NCBI RefSeq assembly: GCF_030534335.1
Contig: NZ_CP130565.1
Coordinates: 193,501-257,500 of the forward strand
DNA from: Marivirga harenae
GTDB lineage: Bacteria > Bacteroidota > Bacteroidia > Cytophagales > Cyclobacteriaceae
Reading direction: 5' to 3'
Length of the DNA: 64,000 bases
Part shown: one piece after another, positions 41,881 to 51,945 of the stretch
How positions within the stretch are numbered: the first letter of the stretch is position 1
Layout: each line of letters starts with the position of its first letter
Program-made: the position numbers and the translations under genes
The notes under the pieces: model-generated
What the model was told of the DNA's origin: nothing
Databases searched by the model: none
The model's input: the letters and a program-made list of their open reading frames with translations, nothing else

Positions 41881-44800
41881 TTATTTAATGATCATTACAC
41901 TGCCCTTATAAACCTTACCAGTGCTATCATTAAGTTGAATGATGTAGTAATAATTACCAATAGACATTAATTTTCCATTATAGTAGCCATCCCACTGTTG
42001 GGTGTATCCAGTATTTTTGAACACCTCAATTCCATCACTATTATAAATTCTAATAGTACTCTTAGGATAATTGCCCATTCTATCGATTTCCCAAGTATCA
42101 TTGCTTCCATCGCCATTGGGTGTGAAAGCCGTTGGAATACTTAGTTCGATTTCCATATTAGCCGTCACGGTGATGCTGAAATTAGCTTCAAATGCATTGC
42201 CACCACTATCTTCTGTTCTTACTCGTATTTTCAGCCTGCTATTATAATCGAAATCCAATGGTTTACTTGTGAATAATTCATCATCAATTATTTGAAAATA
42301 ATCATTATCATCATCCCCTTCTCCGCTCACCAGTTGATAGGTAAAATTATCAATTACATCTGCATCAGCAGTGGTGAAATACCCTACTTCTGTTCCGCTT
42401 GCGTCTGCTTCATGTAGTTGAGTATTGCTTAAACTTAATGATGATGGTGCATTATCATTGACATTTTCAATTGCAACACTAATCTCGCTTACATTACTAG
42501 TATTTATTCCATCCGAAACAGTAATTCCTAAAGTGAACTGATTTACTTTTTCATAATCTAGCGCACCGGAATTATTAACTACAAGCAAACCAGTATTCTC
42601 ATTTATGCTAAATGCATTTTGATCGTTACCTGAAATTATTGTCCAATTGGTCAGTTCAGTATTACCATCCTTATCAGTAGCTCTAATCATTCCTAACTCA
42701 GTTCCTATTGGCTCATTTTCTGCAATAGAGAAACTTATATTATTTTCAATTATAGGTGCTAAATCATTCAAATCTGTTATTTGAATAACAATTACTGCTA
42801 CATTACTTTCTAGTTCACCATCGGTTACTTTCACATTTAATGTGTAAGTACTTCTAGTTTCAAAATCCAATGCAGCACTATTATTTACACTCAAAACCCC
42901 CGTGTTTGGATCTAATTCGAATGCATCATCAGTATTGCCGCTCAAAATTTCCCAATTCCCAAGTACGGATGCCGCGTCTGCATCTGAAGCCACTATTTGA
43001 CCTATATTAGTCTCATCAGATAAATTCTCTTCAATTGTGAAGCTTTGATTTTCAGCAATTCCAGGTTCGTTGTCATTGATATTTAAAACATTGATGGTTA
43101 TTTCAGAACTGAATTGATGAACACCATCACTAGCGATTACCTCTGCTACAAATTGAGTCTTTCTCTCTGCATCAAGCAAAGAAGAATTCAATACTTTGAT
43201 AATTCCATTGTTTGCATCAATAGCAAAAGCCTTTTCATTTTCTTCACTAATTAGATTCCATGTAAATTGTTGTTGGGTACCATCCGCATCTGTGGCTTTT
43301 ACAGTACCCACTAAGCTATTTTCTACTGAATTTTCATTTATGCTAAAGCTTTGATTCGCTGTGATTACTGGTGCATTATCATTCAAGTTATTGATTTTAA
43401 CTAGTACATTTCCTGCTGCTGAAGTGTTCGCTCCATCTTGAACTGTTAAGGTCAAAGTATAAGAACCTACTGCTTCATAATCCAAGTCAGTAGCTTTTAC
43501 TGATAGCTCACCGGTATTGGTATCAATCTGGAAAGCCTCATTCGTATTGCCAGCTGTAATCGTCCATTTCTCATAAGTAGTACTACCGTCTGCATCGTTT
43601 ACAGAAACTGATCCTACTACCGTATTCTCAGCACTGTTTTCATCAATATCGAATGACTGATTTGCTGCGATTATCGGTGCATTATCATTCAAATTATTGA
43701 TGTCAATTGATAATTCAACTGCTGCTGATGTATTCGCTCCATCTTGAACTGTTAGCGTCAAAGTGTAATTACCCACTGCTTCATAATCCAAGTCAGTAGT
43801 CTTTACTGAGATTTCTCCAGTACTTGCATCAATCTGGAAGGCTTCGTTGGTGTTACCCGCTGTGATGATCCAGTTTTCGTAAGTAGTCGTGCCGTCTGCA
43901 TCGCTTACCGAAACAGAACCTACTACTGTATTTTGAGCACTATTTTCATCTATATCGAATGATTGATTAGATGCGATTATCGGTGCATTATCATTCAAAT
44001 TATTGATGTCAATTGATAATTCAACTGCTGCTGATGTATTCGCTCCATCTTGAACTGTTAGCGTCAAAGCGTAATTACCCACTGCTTCATAATCCAAGTC
44101 AGTAGTCTTTACTGAGATTTCTCCAGTACTTGCATCAATCTGGAAGGCTTCGTTAGTGTTACCTGCTGTGATGATCCAGTTTTCGTAAGTAGTCGTGCCG
44201 TCTGCATCACTTACCGAAACAGAACCTACTACTGTATTTTGAGCACTATTTTCATCTATATCGAATGACTGATTAGCAGAGATTATCGGGGTATTGTCAT
44301 TTTGATTGTTCACATCAAGGGTCAATTCTACTGCTTCAGAAGTATTTGCTCCATCTTGAACTGTTACCGTCAAAGTATAAGCTCCCACTGCTTCATAATC
44401 CAAGTCAGTAGTTTTTACGGATAGCTCACCGGTATTGGCATCAATCTGGAAGGCTTCGTTTGTATTTCCAGCTGTAATCGACCAGTTTTCATAAGTAGTC
44501 GTGCCATCTGCATCGCTTACCGCAACAGCACCTACTACTGTATGCTGAACACTGTTCTCATCAATATCGAATGACTGATTAGCAGCGATTACCGGTGCAT
44601 TATCATTCAGGTTATTGATCCCAATTGTCAAATCCACTGCTGCTGCAGTATTTACTCCGTCTTCAACTGATACTGTTAAAGTATAAGCAGCTACTGCTTC
44701 ATAATCCAAATCAGTAGTTTGTACTGAAATCTCGCCTGTATTGGCATCAATCTGGAAGGCTTCGTTCGTATTGCCTGATGTGATCGTCCAGTTTTCATAA

Positions 44801-47800
44801 GTAGTGCTGCCATCTGCATCGCTTACTGCAACTGTACCCACTACCGTATTTTGAGCACTATTCTCATCAATATTAAATGATTGATTTGCTGCAATTACTG
44901 GAGCATTGTCATTTAAATTATTGATGTCAATTGTCAAATCAACCGCAGAAGAAGTGTTCGCTCCATCCTGAACTGTCAAAGTTAAGGTATAAGCACCTAC
45001 TGCTTCATAATCCAAGTCTGTAGTCTTTACTGAGATTTCTCCGGTATTGGTATCAATTTGGAAGGCTTCGTTCGTATTTCCAGCCGTAATAGTCCAATTC
45101 TCGTAAGTAGTTGCTCCGTCTGCATCGCTTACTGCAACTGTACCCACTACCGTATTTTGAGCATTGTTCTCATCAATATTAAATGATTGATTTGCTGCAA
45201 TTACTGGAGCATTGTCATTTAAATTATTGATATCAATTGTCAAATCAACCGCAGAAGAAGTGTTCGCTCCATCTTGAACTGTTACAGTTAAGATATAAGC
45301 ACCTACTGCTTCATAATCCAAGTCTGTAGTCTTTACTGAGATTTCCCCGGTATTGGCATCAATTTGGAAGGCTTCGTTTGTATTCCCTGCCGTGATGGTC
45401 CAATTTTCATAAGTAGTGGCTCCGTCTGCATCGCTTACTGCAACTGTACCCACTACCGTATTTTGAGCACTATTCTCATCAATATTAAATGATTGATTTG
45501 CTACAATTACTGGAGCATTGTCGTTCAAGTTGTTGATTTCAATAGTTAAATCAACAGCTGAAGAAGTGTTCGCTCCATCTTGAACTGTTACAGTTAAGTT
45601 ATAAGCACCTACTGCTTCATAATCCAAATCAGTGGTTTTTACTGAAATCTTTCCTGTATTCGCATCAATTTGGAAGGCTTCGTTTGTATTCCCTGCCGTG
45701 ATGCTCCAGTTTTCATAAGTAGTGCTGCCGTCTGCATCGCTTACTGAAACAGTTCCTACTACCGTGTTTTCTGCACTATTCTCATCAATATCAAATGACT
45801 GATTAGCAGCTATTATTGGTGCATTATCATTAAGATTATTGACCGAAATAACTAATACTTTTTCAAAACTGCCTCCAAGTTCATCTGAAGCTTTTACTTT
45901 TATGCTTAAACTTGATTTGCTTTCATAGTCGAAGCTGCTGCTGCTAACTAATTCGCCATCAACTATTGAAAATAGATTATTGTCAGTATCACCCTCGCCA
46001 CTGGTCAATGCGAAAGTAATATTCATGTCCTCATCGATTCCGGAAACATGTAATTGATCTAAGACTGTACCAGCTGTACTATTTTCATCAATGTCATTTA
46101 CAGTAATAGAAATATCTGCATCTTGGTCAAATGAAAAAACTCTGCTATGCAGGATACTTGGCGACTCTTCATCTTCGTATCCTCCATATTCTACCACAAA
46201 GCCATTAAGGCTATATCCACCAGGCAGATCATTCCACTTTCCATTTTGCGTGGAATATAATTGCATATAGTGTTCGCCCGATGAATTATTTGGTTCCCCT
46301 GGATTCCAATTAATAAAAGCATCCCCTACTGCTACTGGTGAAGCGTTGCCGTTTGAAATAGCTACTCCCTTTTCTGGTCCACTCACCCAATACCATTTCC
46401 CTTCTGCACTAGCTTGACTTGCATACAATGTGGAACCAACTGCAGCATTTATGAAATTGTGGTCATCTGATCCTGCAATCCACCCATCACTAGCTAATTT
46501 ATTTTCAATAAAGTCATTTTCATTTTGCGAAGTGACTGTCGCTAAGTATCCTGGCAATCCTAAGAATGTCATAGCTTCCGCTGCTGTCTTTGCCTGAGCC
46601 CACGTTTTGCTACCTGATATATATTGATAATAGTGATCTTTGCCATTTACTTTTAGACTGATACTATTCTCTAAAATAAATGCAATTGTTCTGTCATCCA
46701 TATTTGAAGAACTAGAAGAGAACATCACATTTCTAAATATTTCTTGCCAAACTGCTGCACTAGCAGTTCCGGTGAAATTTAAACTACCGCTATTAGCGTC
46801 AAAGTTAGCTGAAATACCTGAAGGCAAATCAATTCCTGATTGCAGCTTGTCACCAGTTTGATAGCCCGTGTTAACATAAACTTTTGGGTCTGTTATATCA
46901 CCACTACCAGTGATTGTGACAGACTCATCAACTTTACTATTGAGAGCATACAAGCTGCTTTTTGCGCTAGCAGAACCTCCTAATGCATATGGAAATTCCA
47001 CAGTTACAGTTACTTTAGACCTTGCGGATTCACATCCATCAACAGTCTGACTTACCCAGTATTCGCTAACTCCAACATTATTTGTAGAAGGAGTTATTTC
47101 ATGAACAACACCAGTACCTCCGTTTTCAGCATCATAGTAAGTCAAATTTTGACCTGTAATATGTGTGCTTAAAGCGGCAGCTGTTTCATCAAGATTATAT
47201 GTGACATCCGTTGATACAGGCGCACTAACAAAATTGATGGTTAAGCTTGCATTCTCGGAAGTTGAAGAAGTATTACATGAAGAAGAATTAATAACACATC
47301 TGTAGAGGAAGCCATCCATACCCAAGGTGGCCGCAGAGATATTCAATGTACTGCTTGATGCATTACTGTAAGTGTTATCATTTACTAAATCCACAAAACC
47401 CGACCCTTCATTCACTTGCCACTGATAGGATAATCCTCCTCCCGTAGCAGTTACACTGAAAGTTGCGTTGCTGAGGTCACACGCAGAAGCATTGGATGGC
47501 TGTGACTGAATCCCTGGATCATTATTTAAATCTTGAAAATCCTTAACACCATCCTCATCACAATCGGGAGCTCCTGTATCTTCACTATCGGAAGTCCCAT
47601 CATTATTGGAATCTTGATCTCGGTAATCAGGTATTTCATCACCATCAGTATCTTTATTAGTATCAGATGTATCTAACTCTTGGCCATTTGATATTCCATC
47701 ACCGTCACAATCTAAGTCGGGATCCAAAGGCATGGCAGTAATCAAAGGTGAATAAACATAAAAATAAGTACCCGACACATTTTGTAAATAGTATGTTCTT

Positions 47801-48624
47801 AGGTAATGATCTTTAAATTCATCTGCTGCATCTACATTTACGGTATAGTCAAGTGCCTCATTGGTAAAATCAGTGGCAACACCATTCCATAATACTTGTT
47901 TTGTTGCGTCTGCATCCCCTACTGAAGGTAATTGGTTAGTCAAGGAATAAACCAAACCATATTCTTCAACACAAGTCTGTGTTAAACTTGCTTCAATTTG
48001 TAAAGTCTCTCCACAGGTGCTCTGAGTTGTTAGAGTTCCAGTGAAATTAGTAGGAGTATAGTTTAAGTTAAATGGGTTAGTATAACCAACAGGAGTTTCC
48101 ACCATTGAGGAGGTTGAAGTCGATGTTTTATAAACTCCAGGCGATAAGGGCTTAATTGGTGCGACTAATGCTTCGTACCATGTACTAGAATAGTTTCCCG
48201 CATCAATGGCTACAGTTAAAGAGTAATTTTTTCCAAAGTTTTTATTAGCATTGAGCCAATTTAGCACCTCAGTTTGAGTAGCTGCATTATTTGCAAATGC
48301 ATTAGCTGACATTGACTTATCAGAAAGGTTAATCCAATCAGTAAATCTCTGAAAGTCTCCATCGCTAGTCGTAAAACCGGCAGCATTGGTATAGGCGTAT
48401 GTTTGTCCATTCACGTTGAATACACCATCCTGGTCGTAGTCAATATAAAGTCCAGCTTTTGCAGAGCCAGAAACAGACCCTCCACTACTATTGTTATGAT
48501 AGTGAAATACAATGGCGTACCAATGACCACATCCATCATTGGCTATCCATACCCCACCTGAGTGGGCTTGTGCTCCTACCCAAGTAAGAAATAGGATAAT
48601 TGTAAGTAATAATTTGTTTTTCAT
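41881..48624 (-). CDS. Giant cadherin-repeat surface adhesin with T9SS type B C-terminal domain
   Basis: A protein of 2247 residues from the ATG at 48624 (signal peptide ends at GAQA; an ATG 12 codons upstream gives no better signal). In order: a unique N-terminal part (to about 300); calcium-binding thrombospondin-3-like repeats (DCDGDGISNGQELDTSDTNK, about 305-370); an Ig-like segment; a C-type-lectin-like domain at about 660-820 (WNPGEPNNSSGEHYMQLYS); thirteen cadherin-like repeats, eight of them nearly identical 102-residue units; and a C-terminal gliding-motility domain (IPTAFTPNGDGSNDTWEIDR ... GNYYYIIQL). It is exported by type IX secretion and placed on the cell surface, where it may serve gliding or attachment. 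Confidence 0.93.
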   Translation of the reverse strand: MKNKLLLTIILFLTWVGAQAHSGGVWIANDGCGHWYAIVFHYHNNSSGGSVSGSAKAGLYIDYDQDGVFNVNGQTYAYTNAAGFTTSDGDFQRFTDWINLSDKSMSANAFANNAATQTEVLNWLNANKNFGKNYSLTVAIDAGNYSSTWYEALVAPIKPLSPGVYKTSTSTSSMVETPVGYTNPFNLNYTPTNFTGTLTTQSTCGETLQIEASLTQTCVEEYGLVYSLTNQLPSVGDADATKQVLWNGVATDFTNEALDYTVNVDAADEFKDHYLRTYYLQNVSGTYFYVYSPLITAMPLDPDLDCDGDGISNGQELDTSDTNKDTDGDEIPDYRDQDSNNDGTSDSEDTGAPDCDEDGVKDFQDLNNDPGIQSQPSNASACDLSNATFSVTATGGGLSYQWQVNEGSGFVDLVNDNTYSNASSSTLNISAATLGMDGFLYRCVINSSSCNTSSTSENASLTINFVSAPVSTDVTYNLDETAAALSTHITGQNLTYYDAENGGTGVVHEITPSTNNVGVSEYWVSQTVDGCESARSKVTVTVEFPYALGGSASAKSSLYALNSKVDESVTITGSGDITDPKVYVNTGYQTGDKLQSGIDLPSGISANFDANSGSLNFTGTASAAVWQEIFRNVMFSSSSSNMDDRTIAFILENSISLKVNGKDHYYQYISGSKTWAQAKTAAEAMTFLGLPGYLATVTSQNENDFIENKLASDGWIAGSDDHNFINAAVGSTLYASQASAEGKWYWVSGPEKGVAISNGNASPVAVGDAFINWNPGEPNNSSGEHYMQLYSTQNGKWNDLPGGYSLNGFVVEYGGYEDEESPSILHSRVFSFDQDADISITVNDIDENSTAGTVLDQLHVSGIDEDMNITFALTSGEGDTDNNLFSIVDGELVSSSSFDYESKSSLSIKVKASDELGGSFEKVLVISVNNLNDNAPIIAANQSFDIDENSAENTVVGTVSVSDADGSTTYENWSITAGNTNEAFQIDANTGKISVKTTDLDYEAVGAYNLTVTVQDGANTSSAVDLTIEINNLNDNAPVIVANQSFNIDENSAQNTVVGTVAVSDADGATTYENWTITAGNTNEAFQIDANTGEISVKTTDLDYEAVGAYILTVTVQDGANTSSAVDLTIDINNLNDNAPVIAANQSFNIDENNAQNTVVGTVAVSDADGATTYENWTITAGNTNEAFQIDTNTGEISVKTTDLDYEAVGAYTLTLTVQDGANTSSAVDLTIDINNLNDNAPVIAANQSFNIDENSAQNTVVGTVAVSDADGSTTYENWTITSGNTNEAFQIDANTGEISVQTTDLDYEAVAAYTLTVSVEDGVNTAAAVDLTIGINNLNDNAPVIAANQSFDIDENSVQHTVVGAVAVSDADGTTTYENWSITAGNTNEAFQIDANTGELSVKTTDLDYEAVGAYTLTVTVQDGANTSEAVELTLDVNNQNDNTPIISANQSFDIDENSAQNTVVGSVSVSDADGTTTYENWIITAGNTNEAFQIDASTGEISVKTTDLDYEAVGNYALTLTVQDGANTSAAVELSIDINNLNDNAPIIASNQSFDIDENSAQNTVVGSVSVSDADGTTTYENWIITAGNTNEAFQIDASTGEISVKTTDLDYEAVGNYTLTLTVQDGANTSAAVELSIDINNLNDNAPIIAANQSFDIDENSAENTVVGSVSVNDADGSTTYEKWTITAGNTNEAFQIDTNTGELSVKATDLDYEAVGSYTLTLTVQDGANTSAAGNVLVKINNLNDNAPVITANQSFSINENSVENSLVGTVKATDADGTQQQFTWNLISEENEKAFAIDANNGIIKVLNSSLLDAERKTQFVAEVIASDGVHQFSSEITINVLNINDNEPGIAENQSFTIEENLSDETNIGQIVASDADAASVLGNWEILSGNTDDAFELDPNTGVLSVNNSAALDFETRSTYTLNVKVTDGELESNVAVIVIQITDLNDLAPIIENNISFSIAENEPIGTELGMIRATDKDGNTELTNWTIISGNDQNAFSINENTGLLVVNNSGALDYEKVNQFTLGITVSDGINTSNVSEISVAIENVNDNAPSSLSLSNTQLHEADASGTEVGYFTTADADVIDNFTYQLVSGEGDDDNDYFQIIDDELFTSKPLDFDYNSRLKIRVRTEDSGGNAFEANFSITVTANMEIELSIPTAFTPNGDGSNDTWEIDRMGNYPKSTIRIYNSDGIEVFKNTGYTQQWDGYYNGKLMSIGNYYYIIQLNDSTGKVYKGSVMIIK
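43375..45828 (-). repeat. Tandem 306-bp repeats coding for cadherin units
   Basis: Eight consecutive 306-bp units, each coding for one cadherin-like repeat (INNLNDNAP, then ANQSFDIDENSAQNTVVG). The copies at 43675-43980 and 43981-44286 differ at only about eight positions, while others differ more. The pattern shows recent duplication or gene conversion. Confidence 0.9.
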
Positions 48625-48696
48625 GGTAATTCTATTTTTGATTACCACAAAAAACCACACTCTTTAAGAATTAAGATTATGTGAACTACTGAAATA

Positions 48697-48725
48697 CAAA
48701 TTTAGGTGTATCACCTATAAAACAA
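48697..48725 (-). promoter_or_regulatory. Promoter of the adhesin-porP operon
   Basis: On the minus strand, TAAATTTG (plus-strand 48697-48704) fits the -7 box TAnnTTTG, and TTG lies 18 bp upstream (48723-48725). The leader to the ATG would be about 65 nt. Confidence 0.5.
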
Positions 48726-49221
48726 GCAGGAATGAATATCAACGAAGATATCAAATGCATACACATTATTAATACAATCCTTAAAAGCTAGGCTGTAAAA
48801 AATTTGTCTGGAAAATTTAGATTCATATCGGATTGTGGGGCACCTTCTTAAGATGTAAATACTAAAGTATATGTAAAGATGCTCTACAGGATAGCAGTCC
48901 ACCAATAGGCGATTTCCTTATTACTTGAGCAAATAAAAATTTACCCACCCGAGTAAACCACACCAAACAACGATTGAAATCTTCAAAAACCAAGGTAAAA
49001 AACAGTTGTAATACTACTTAGCAATTTTTCAGTTTATCAATACTCAACTTCAAAATAATTGAGTAAATGAATTCAGAGGCTCCAAAAGCTTAGTACGAAT
49101 AAGGACTTGTACATTATGTAGTTGTTTCAAAGTTCAGCGTGCTTAAATCTGGAGGGATTGCTTTTTTGATTACAATAAAAGCAAATAGCATTAAACCTCA
49201 TGCATTACGGTTTTTTTTTTG
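48726..49221. other. Intergenic region between adhesin and the sigma-factor cluster
   Basis: About 500 bp with no convincing gene. At 49193-49213 a small hairpin AAACC/GGTTT with a T run lies next to the stop of the Spy-like gene; it may be a weak terminator for transcription from the left. Confidence 0.4.
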
Positions 49222-49704
49222 TCAACGAATCCTTCTCTCCATTCTGCTATCACGATCAGGGGCACCTGTCAAACGAGGTATGACTTGCTTCAGAAATGCA
49301 TCAAATTTCTCAAGCTGCTCATCATTGCAAAGCGATTTCACATCGTCTAGATGAAGGTAAGTGGTACTTAACTTCTTAGATTTTACATTCATAATTTCTT
49401 GAAAAGTTGCTTCTTGCTTGGCCAGATTTTCTGTAGCTGATGAAGATGACTGCAATTGACTAAAGTATTGATCAGTTAATTTACGCTCTTGATCGTTAAG
49501 CGTTCTAATTGCATTTCTATGCTTATCAACCATTTCTCCAAAAGAAGATTTTTGATCTTCCGTAAAATCAAGCTGCATAGCTATTTTTTCCTTGATCCCC
49601 TCTTTAGATCTGCTTCTGTCTGGTTTCAGTACAAAAAGTACTAGCATGGCGATGTTAATCACCAATAATACCAAAAATCCGATTTTATATATTTTATTGT
49701 TCAT
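49222..49704 (-). CDS. Spy/CpxP-like periplasmic protein with membrane anchor
   Basis: A 160-residue protein with one N-terminal membrane helix (IGFLVLLVINIAMLVLFVL) and a helical periplasmic part with two LTxxQ-like boxes (DFTEDQKSSFGEMVDKH and KSLCNDEQLEKFDAFL). This is the Spy/CpxP/CnrX layout: a chaperone or metal/envelope stress sensor. Its start overlaps the gene upstream by 11 bp. It follows an ECF sigma factor and a small membrane protein, as in many Bacteroidota. A role in controlling the sigma factor is inferred. Confidence 0.7.
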   Translation of the reverse strand: MNNKIYKIGFLVLLVINIAMLVLFVLKPDRSRSKEGIKEKIAMQLDFTEDQKSSFGEMVDKHRNAIRTLNDQERKLTDQYFSQLQSSSSATENLAKQEATFQEIMNVKSKKLSTTYLHLDDVKSLCNDEQLEKFDAFLKQVIPRLTGAPDRDSRMERRIR

Positions 49705-50002
49705 TTTCGTATAAGTTATAGTCAGTGGTTATTTGTGAATATGCTGAGTTATCCAGGTGTACATTATCTTTTCCTAAATAGTTAGAAGCTGCCCAGATAT
49801 TAAAACTCAGGATAATGGCAATCATCGCTGCCATTTTTAACATGGACGTTCCTAACCCCCCCTTTGTATTCTTGCTTACATTTTTCTGAGCGGCAATCTT
49901 CGCTTGAATTTTTTGAAACCCATCTTCTGGAGCTTTAGCTCTTTCAATGTTTTCAACACTCTTTAATGCCCTATTTATTCGATCTTCAGACTTCATATCC
50001 AT
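49694..50002 (-). CDS. Small membrane protein, possible anti-sigma factor
   Basis: A 102-residue protein. The cytoplasmic N terminus (about 1-45; RINRALKSVENIERAKAPED, then GFQKIQAKIA) precedes one membrane helix (MLKMAAMIAIILSFNIWAA) and a short periplasmic tail. It begins 14 bp after the sigma-factor gene. Size, topology and place fit an anti-sigma factor, although no zinc-binding HxxxCxxC motif is present. No better family is known to me. Confidence 0.6.
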   Translation of the reverse strand: MDMKSEDRINRALKSVENIERAKAPEDGFQKIQAKIAAQKNVSKNTKGGLGTSMLKMAAMIAIILSFNIWAASNYLGKDNVHLDNSAYSQITTDYNLYENEQ

Positions 50003-50016
50003 TTTGACGTAAAATT

Positions 50017-50601
50017 TTATTTTTTCCCTCGCTCTGGGAAGAATTTTTTTAGTTCTACTTTTAAATTTGCTTTAGCCCTTTGCACTAAAGACTCTACTGA
50101 TTTCCTACTTTGCTCCATTATTTCTCCCACCTTTTTCTGTGGTAAGCCTTCAATTTGAGTTAGAATGAATGCAGTTTTCTGGTTTTCAGGCAGTGACTCT
50201 ATTGCTTTAAATAAAAAAGCTGCATCTTCTTTGTTTTCCATTTGTATGCCAGGATGCACAAATTCAATGGAATCATATTTCATTTCACCTGATTCTTTTG
50301 AATAAAGAGAAGTGAAAATTCCAAAGCGCTTTTTACTATTTCTCTTCCGTATAAAATCTAATGCCTTATTCACAGCTATGCGGTAAATCCATGTACTAAC
50401 AGCAGAGTTATGCTCAAAATTTGCTACAGAATTGTAAAGGGTCACAAACACATCTTGGAGCAGTTCTTCTGCATCTTCCGAATTTTTGGTATAGCTAATT
50501 AAAGTATTGTAAACCCGGTCAGCATACTCATTATACAACTGTTCCAAAGCTTCTTCACTTCCTTTTGCAATAGCTTCTAAACAGTTTTTTTCGTTAATCA
50601 T
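50017..50601 (-). CDS. ECF-type RNA polymerase sigma factor
   Basis: A 194-residue sigma factor. Region 2 covers about 22-95 (DRVYNTLISYTKNSEDAEEL, WIYRIAVNKALDFIRKR). Region 4 covers about 135-185 (AFILTQIEGLPQKKVGEIME, SVESLVQRAKANLK). An unusually long linker stands between the regions. It directs RNA polymerase to an extracytoplasmic stress regulon. The small membrane protein and the Spy-like protein downstream likely form the control unit. Target promoters are not visible. Confidence 0.92.
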   Translation of the reverse strand: MINEKNCLEAIAKGSEEALEQLYNEYADRVYNTLISYTKNSEDAEELLQDVFVTLYNSVANFEHNSAVSTWIYRIAVNKALDFIRKRNSKKRFGIFTSLYSKESGEMKYDSIEFVHPGIQMENKEDAAFLFKAIESLPENQKTAFILTQIEGLPQKKVGEIMEQSRKSVESLVQRAKANLKVELKKFFPERGKK

Positions 50602-50677
50602 AGGTTTAAAAAATCCAGCTTATGGATTCATAATTTACAATGTATAGCTCAACATTTTTACAACAAAGCGACATTTG

Positions 50678-51691
50678 TCACTTATTAACTTTCAAAACAA
50701 TCTTTCCCTCAACCATGTAATTCTCGACCAGTTTATGGGCTTCTGCTGCCTCTTCTAATTTCATAATCTTTCCGATAAGTGGTTTGATTTGTTTTTCCGT
50801 CAAAAGCGTGAATAAAGCTTTTAAATCTTCCTGAAACCAATCAGGGTGTTTTTTTCTCTCCGAAGTGATCACATAAAATTTAGCATTGGGCTTTGTAGGA
50901 AGCAAATTCCAAAACAGGACCTTGAAAAAATCGAGGATTACATTACCCCCATTCCCGTCTGCCGAACTTTGGTAACCATAGGCGACTAAGGTTCCTTTCT
51001 TCTTCAAAAGGCTTAAAGATTTCGGAAAATAACTTCCACCAATTGGGTCAAATACAGCATCGATACCATTCGGTTCTTTCTCCTTGATTATCGCTTCGAA
51101 GTCTTCATTTTTATAGTCAATGGGAATTGCCCCCATTTTTTCTACTAACTCATTTTTACCTTTAGAAGCAGTGCCGTACATCTTCAAATTCATGAGTTTG
51201 CCTAATTGTATTAGTGCGGTACCTACAGCTCCTGAAGCAGCATGAATTAAAACAGTGTCTCCATTTTTCAACTTAGTAAATCTGTGCAGCATTTGATATG
51301 CAGTTAGGTAAGATAAAACCATACTTACGGCTTCTGCATTATCTAATTCTTCGGGGACAACTACAATAGATTCTGCCTTCAGGCAAATGTATTCAGTGTA
51401 GGCTCCAATAACGGTCAAATCCGCTACTTTTTGTCCCACAGTTACATTTTCTACTCCTTCCCCCAAAGCATCTATCACACCAACCAAATCGTAGCCTGGT
51501 GAAAAAGGTGGTTTATTTCTAACCGCTGGATAAATACCTCTACGAATTAATGTATCCGTAAAGCAGGCACTGGTAGTCAGTACCTTAACTCTTACTTCGC
51601 CAGCTTGAGGAATCGGGAGCTCCTTTTCTGTAACCTTCTTCAAGACATCTGGTGCCCCATATTCCGAAATTACCATTCTATTGTATTCCAT
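50678..51691 (-). CDS. Medium-chain dehydrogenase/reductase (quinone oxidoreductase-like)
   Basis: A 337-residue zinc-independent MDR enzyme. The N-terminal catalytic domain opens with MVISEYGAPDVLKKV and has the PGYDLVGVIDALGEGV motif. The NADPH-binding domain contains AASGAVGTALIQLGK. The zinc ligands of alcohol dehydrogenase are missing. Relatives reduce quinones or enones. It is 76 bp upstream of nothing related; the neighbouring sigma factor lies on the same strand downstream, but I see no functional link. Confidence 0.85.
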   Translation of the reverse strand: MEYNRMVISEYGAPDVLKKVTEKELPIPQAGEVRVKVLTTSACFTDTLIRRGIYPAVRNKPPFSPGYDLVGVIDALGEGVENVTVGQKVADLTVIGAYTEYICLKAESIVVVPEELDNAEAVSMVLSYLTAYQMLHRFTKLKNGDTVLIHAASGAVGTALIQLGKLMNLKMYGTASKGKNELVEKMGAIPIDYKNEDFEAIIKEKEPNGIDAVFDPIGGSYFPKSLSLLKKKGTLVAYGYQSSADGNGGNVILDFFKVLFWNLLPTKPNAKFYVITSERKKHPDWFQEDLKALFTLLTEKQIKPLIGKIMKLEEAAEAHKLVENYMVEGKIVLKVNK

Positions 51692-51945
51692 CTTTATTTT
51701 TTTGTTATCTAGAGTTTTTAGTGAGCCATTTTCTAATCCTTATACTGACGAATATTTTGAGATTCCAGTTATAAATAATCTGTAAACTGCTATAAACTGC
51801 AACAAATACACTTTTAAGCTATATGAGTGGCAAACCATATCTGACCCTTTAATTTTTCATTCCTAAAAATATTTTCAATGGACAAGTAAAGTAAAAATTT
51901 GCTTGTTGTAATTTTGCACATGATTAATCTCTTATCTGAACACCA
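51692..51945. other. Spacer between the barrel receptor and the reductase gene
   Basis: No gene visible in about 250 bp; AT-rich. It must hold the reductase promoter. Confidence 0.3.

Noticed and set aside
43375-45828. Regular repeats considered as a CRISPR array or satellite DNA
   Set aside because: The 306-bp period keeps the reading frame and codes for cadherin units; there are no short repeats with unique spacers.
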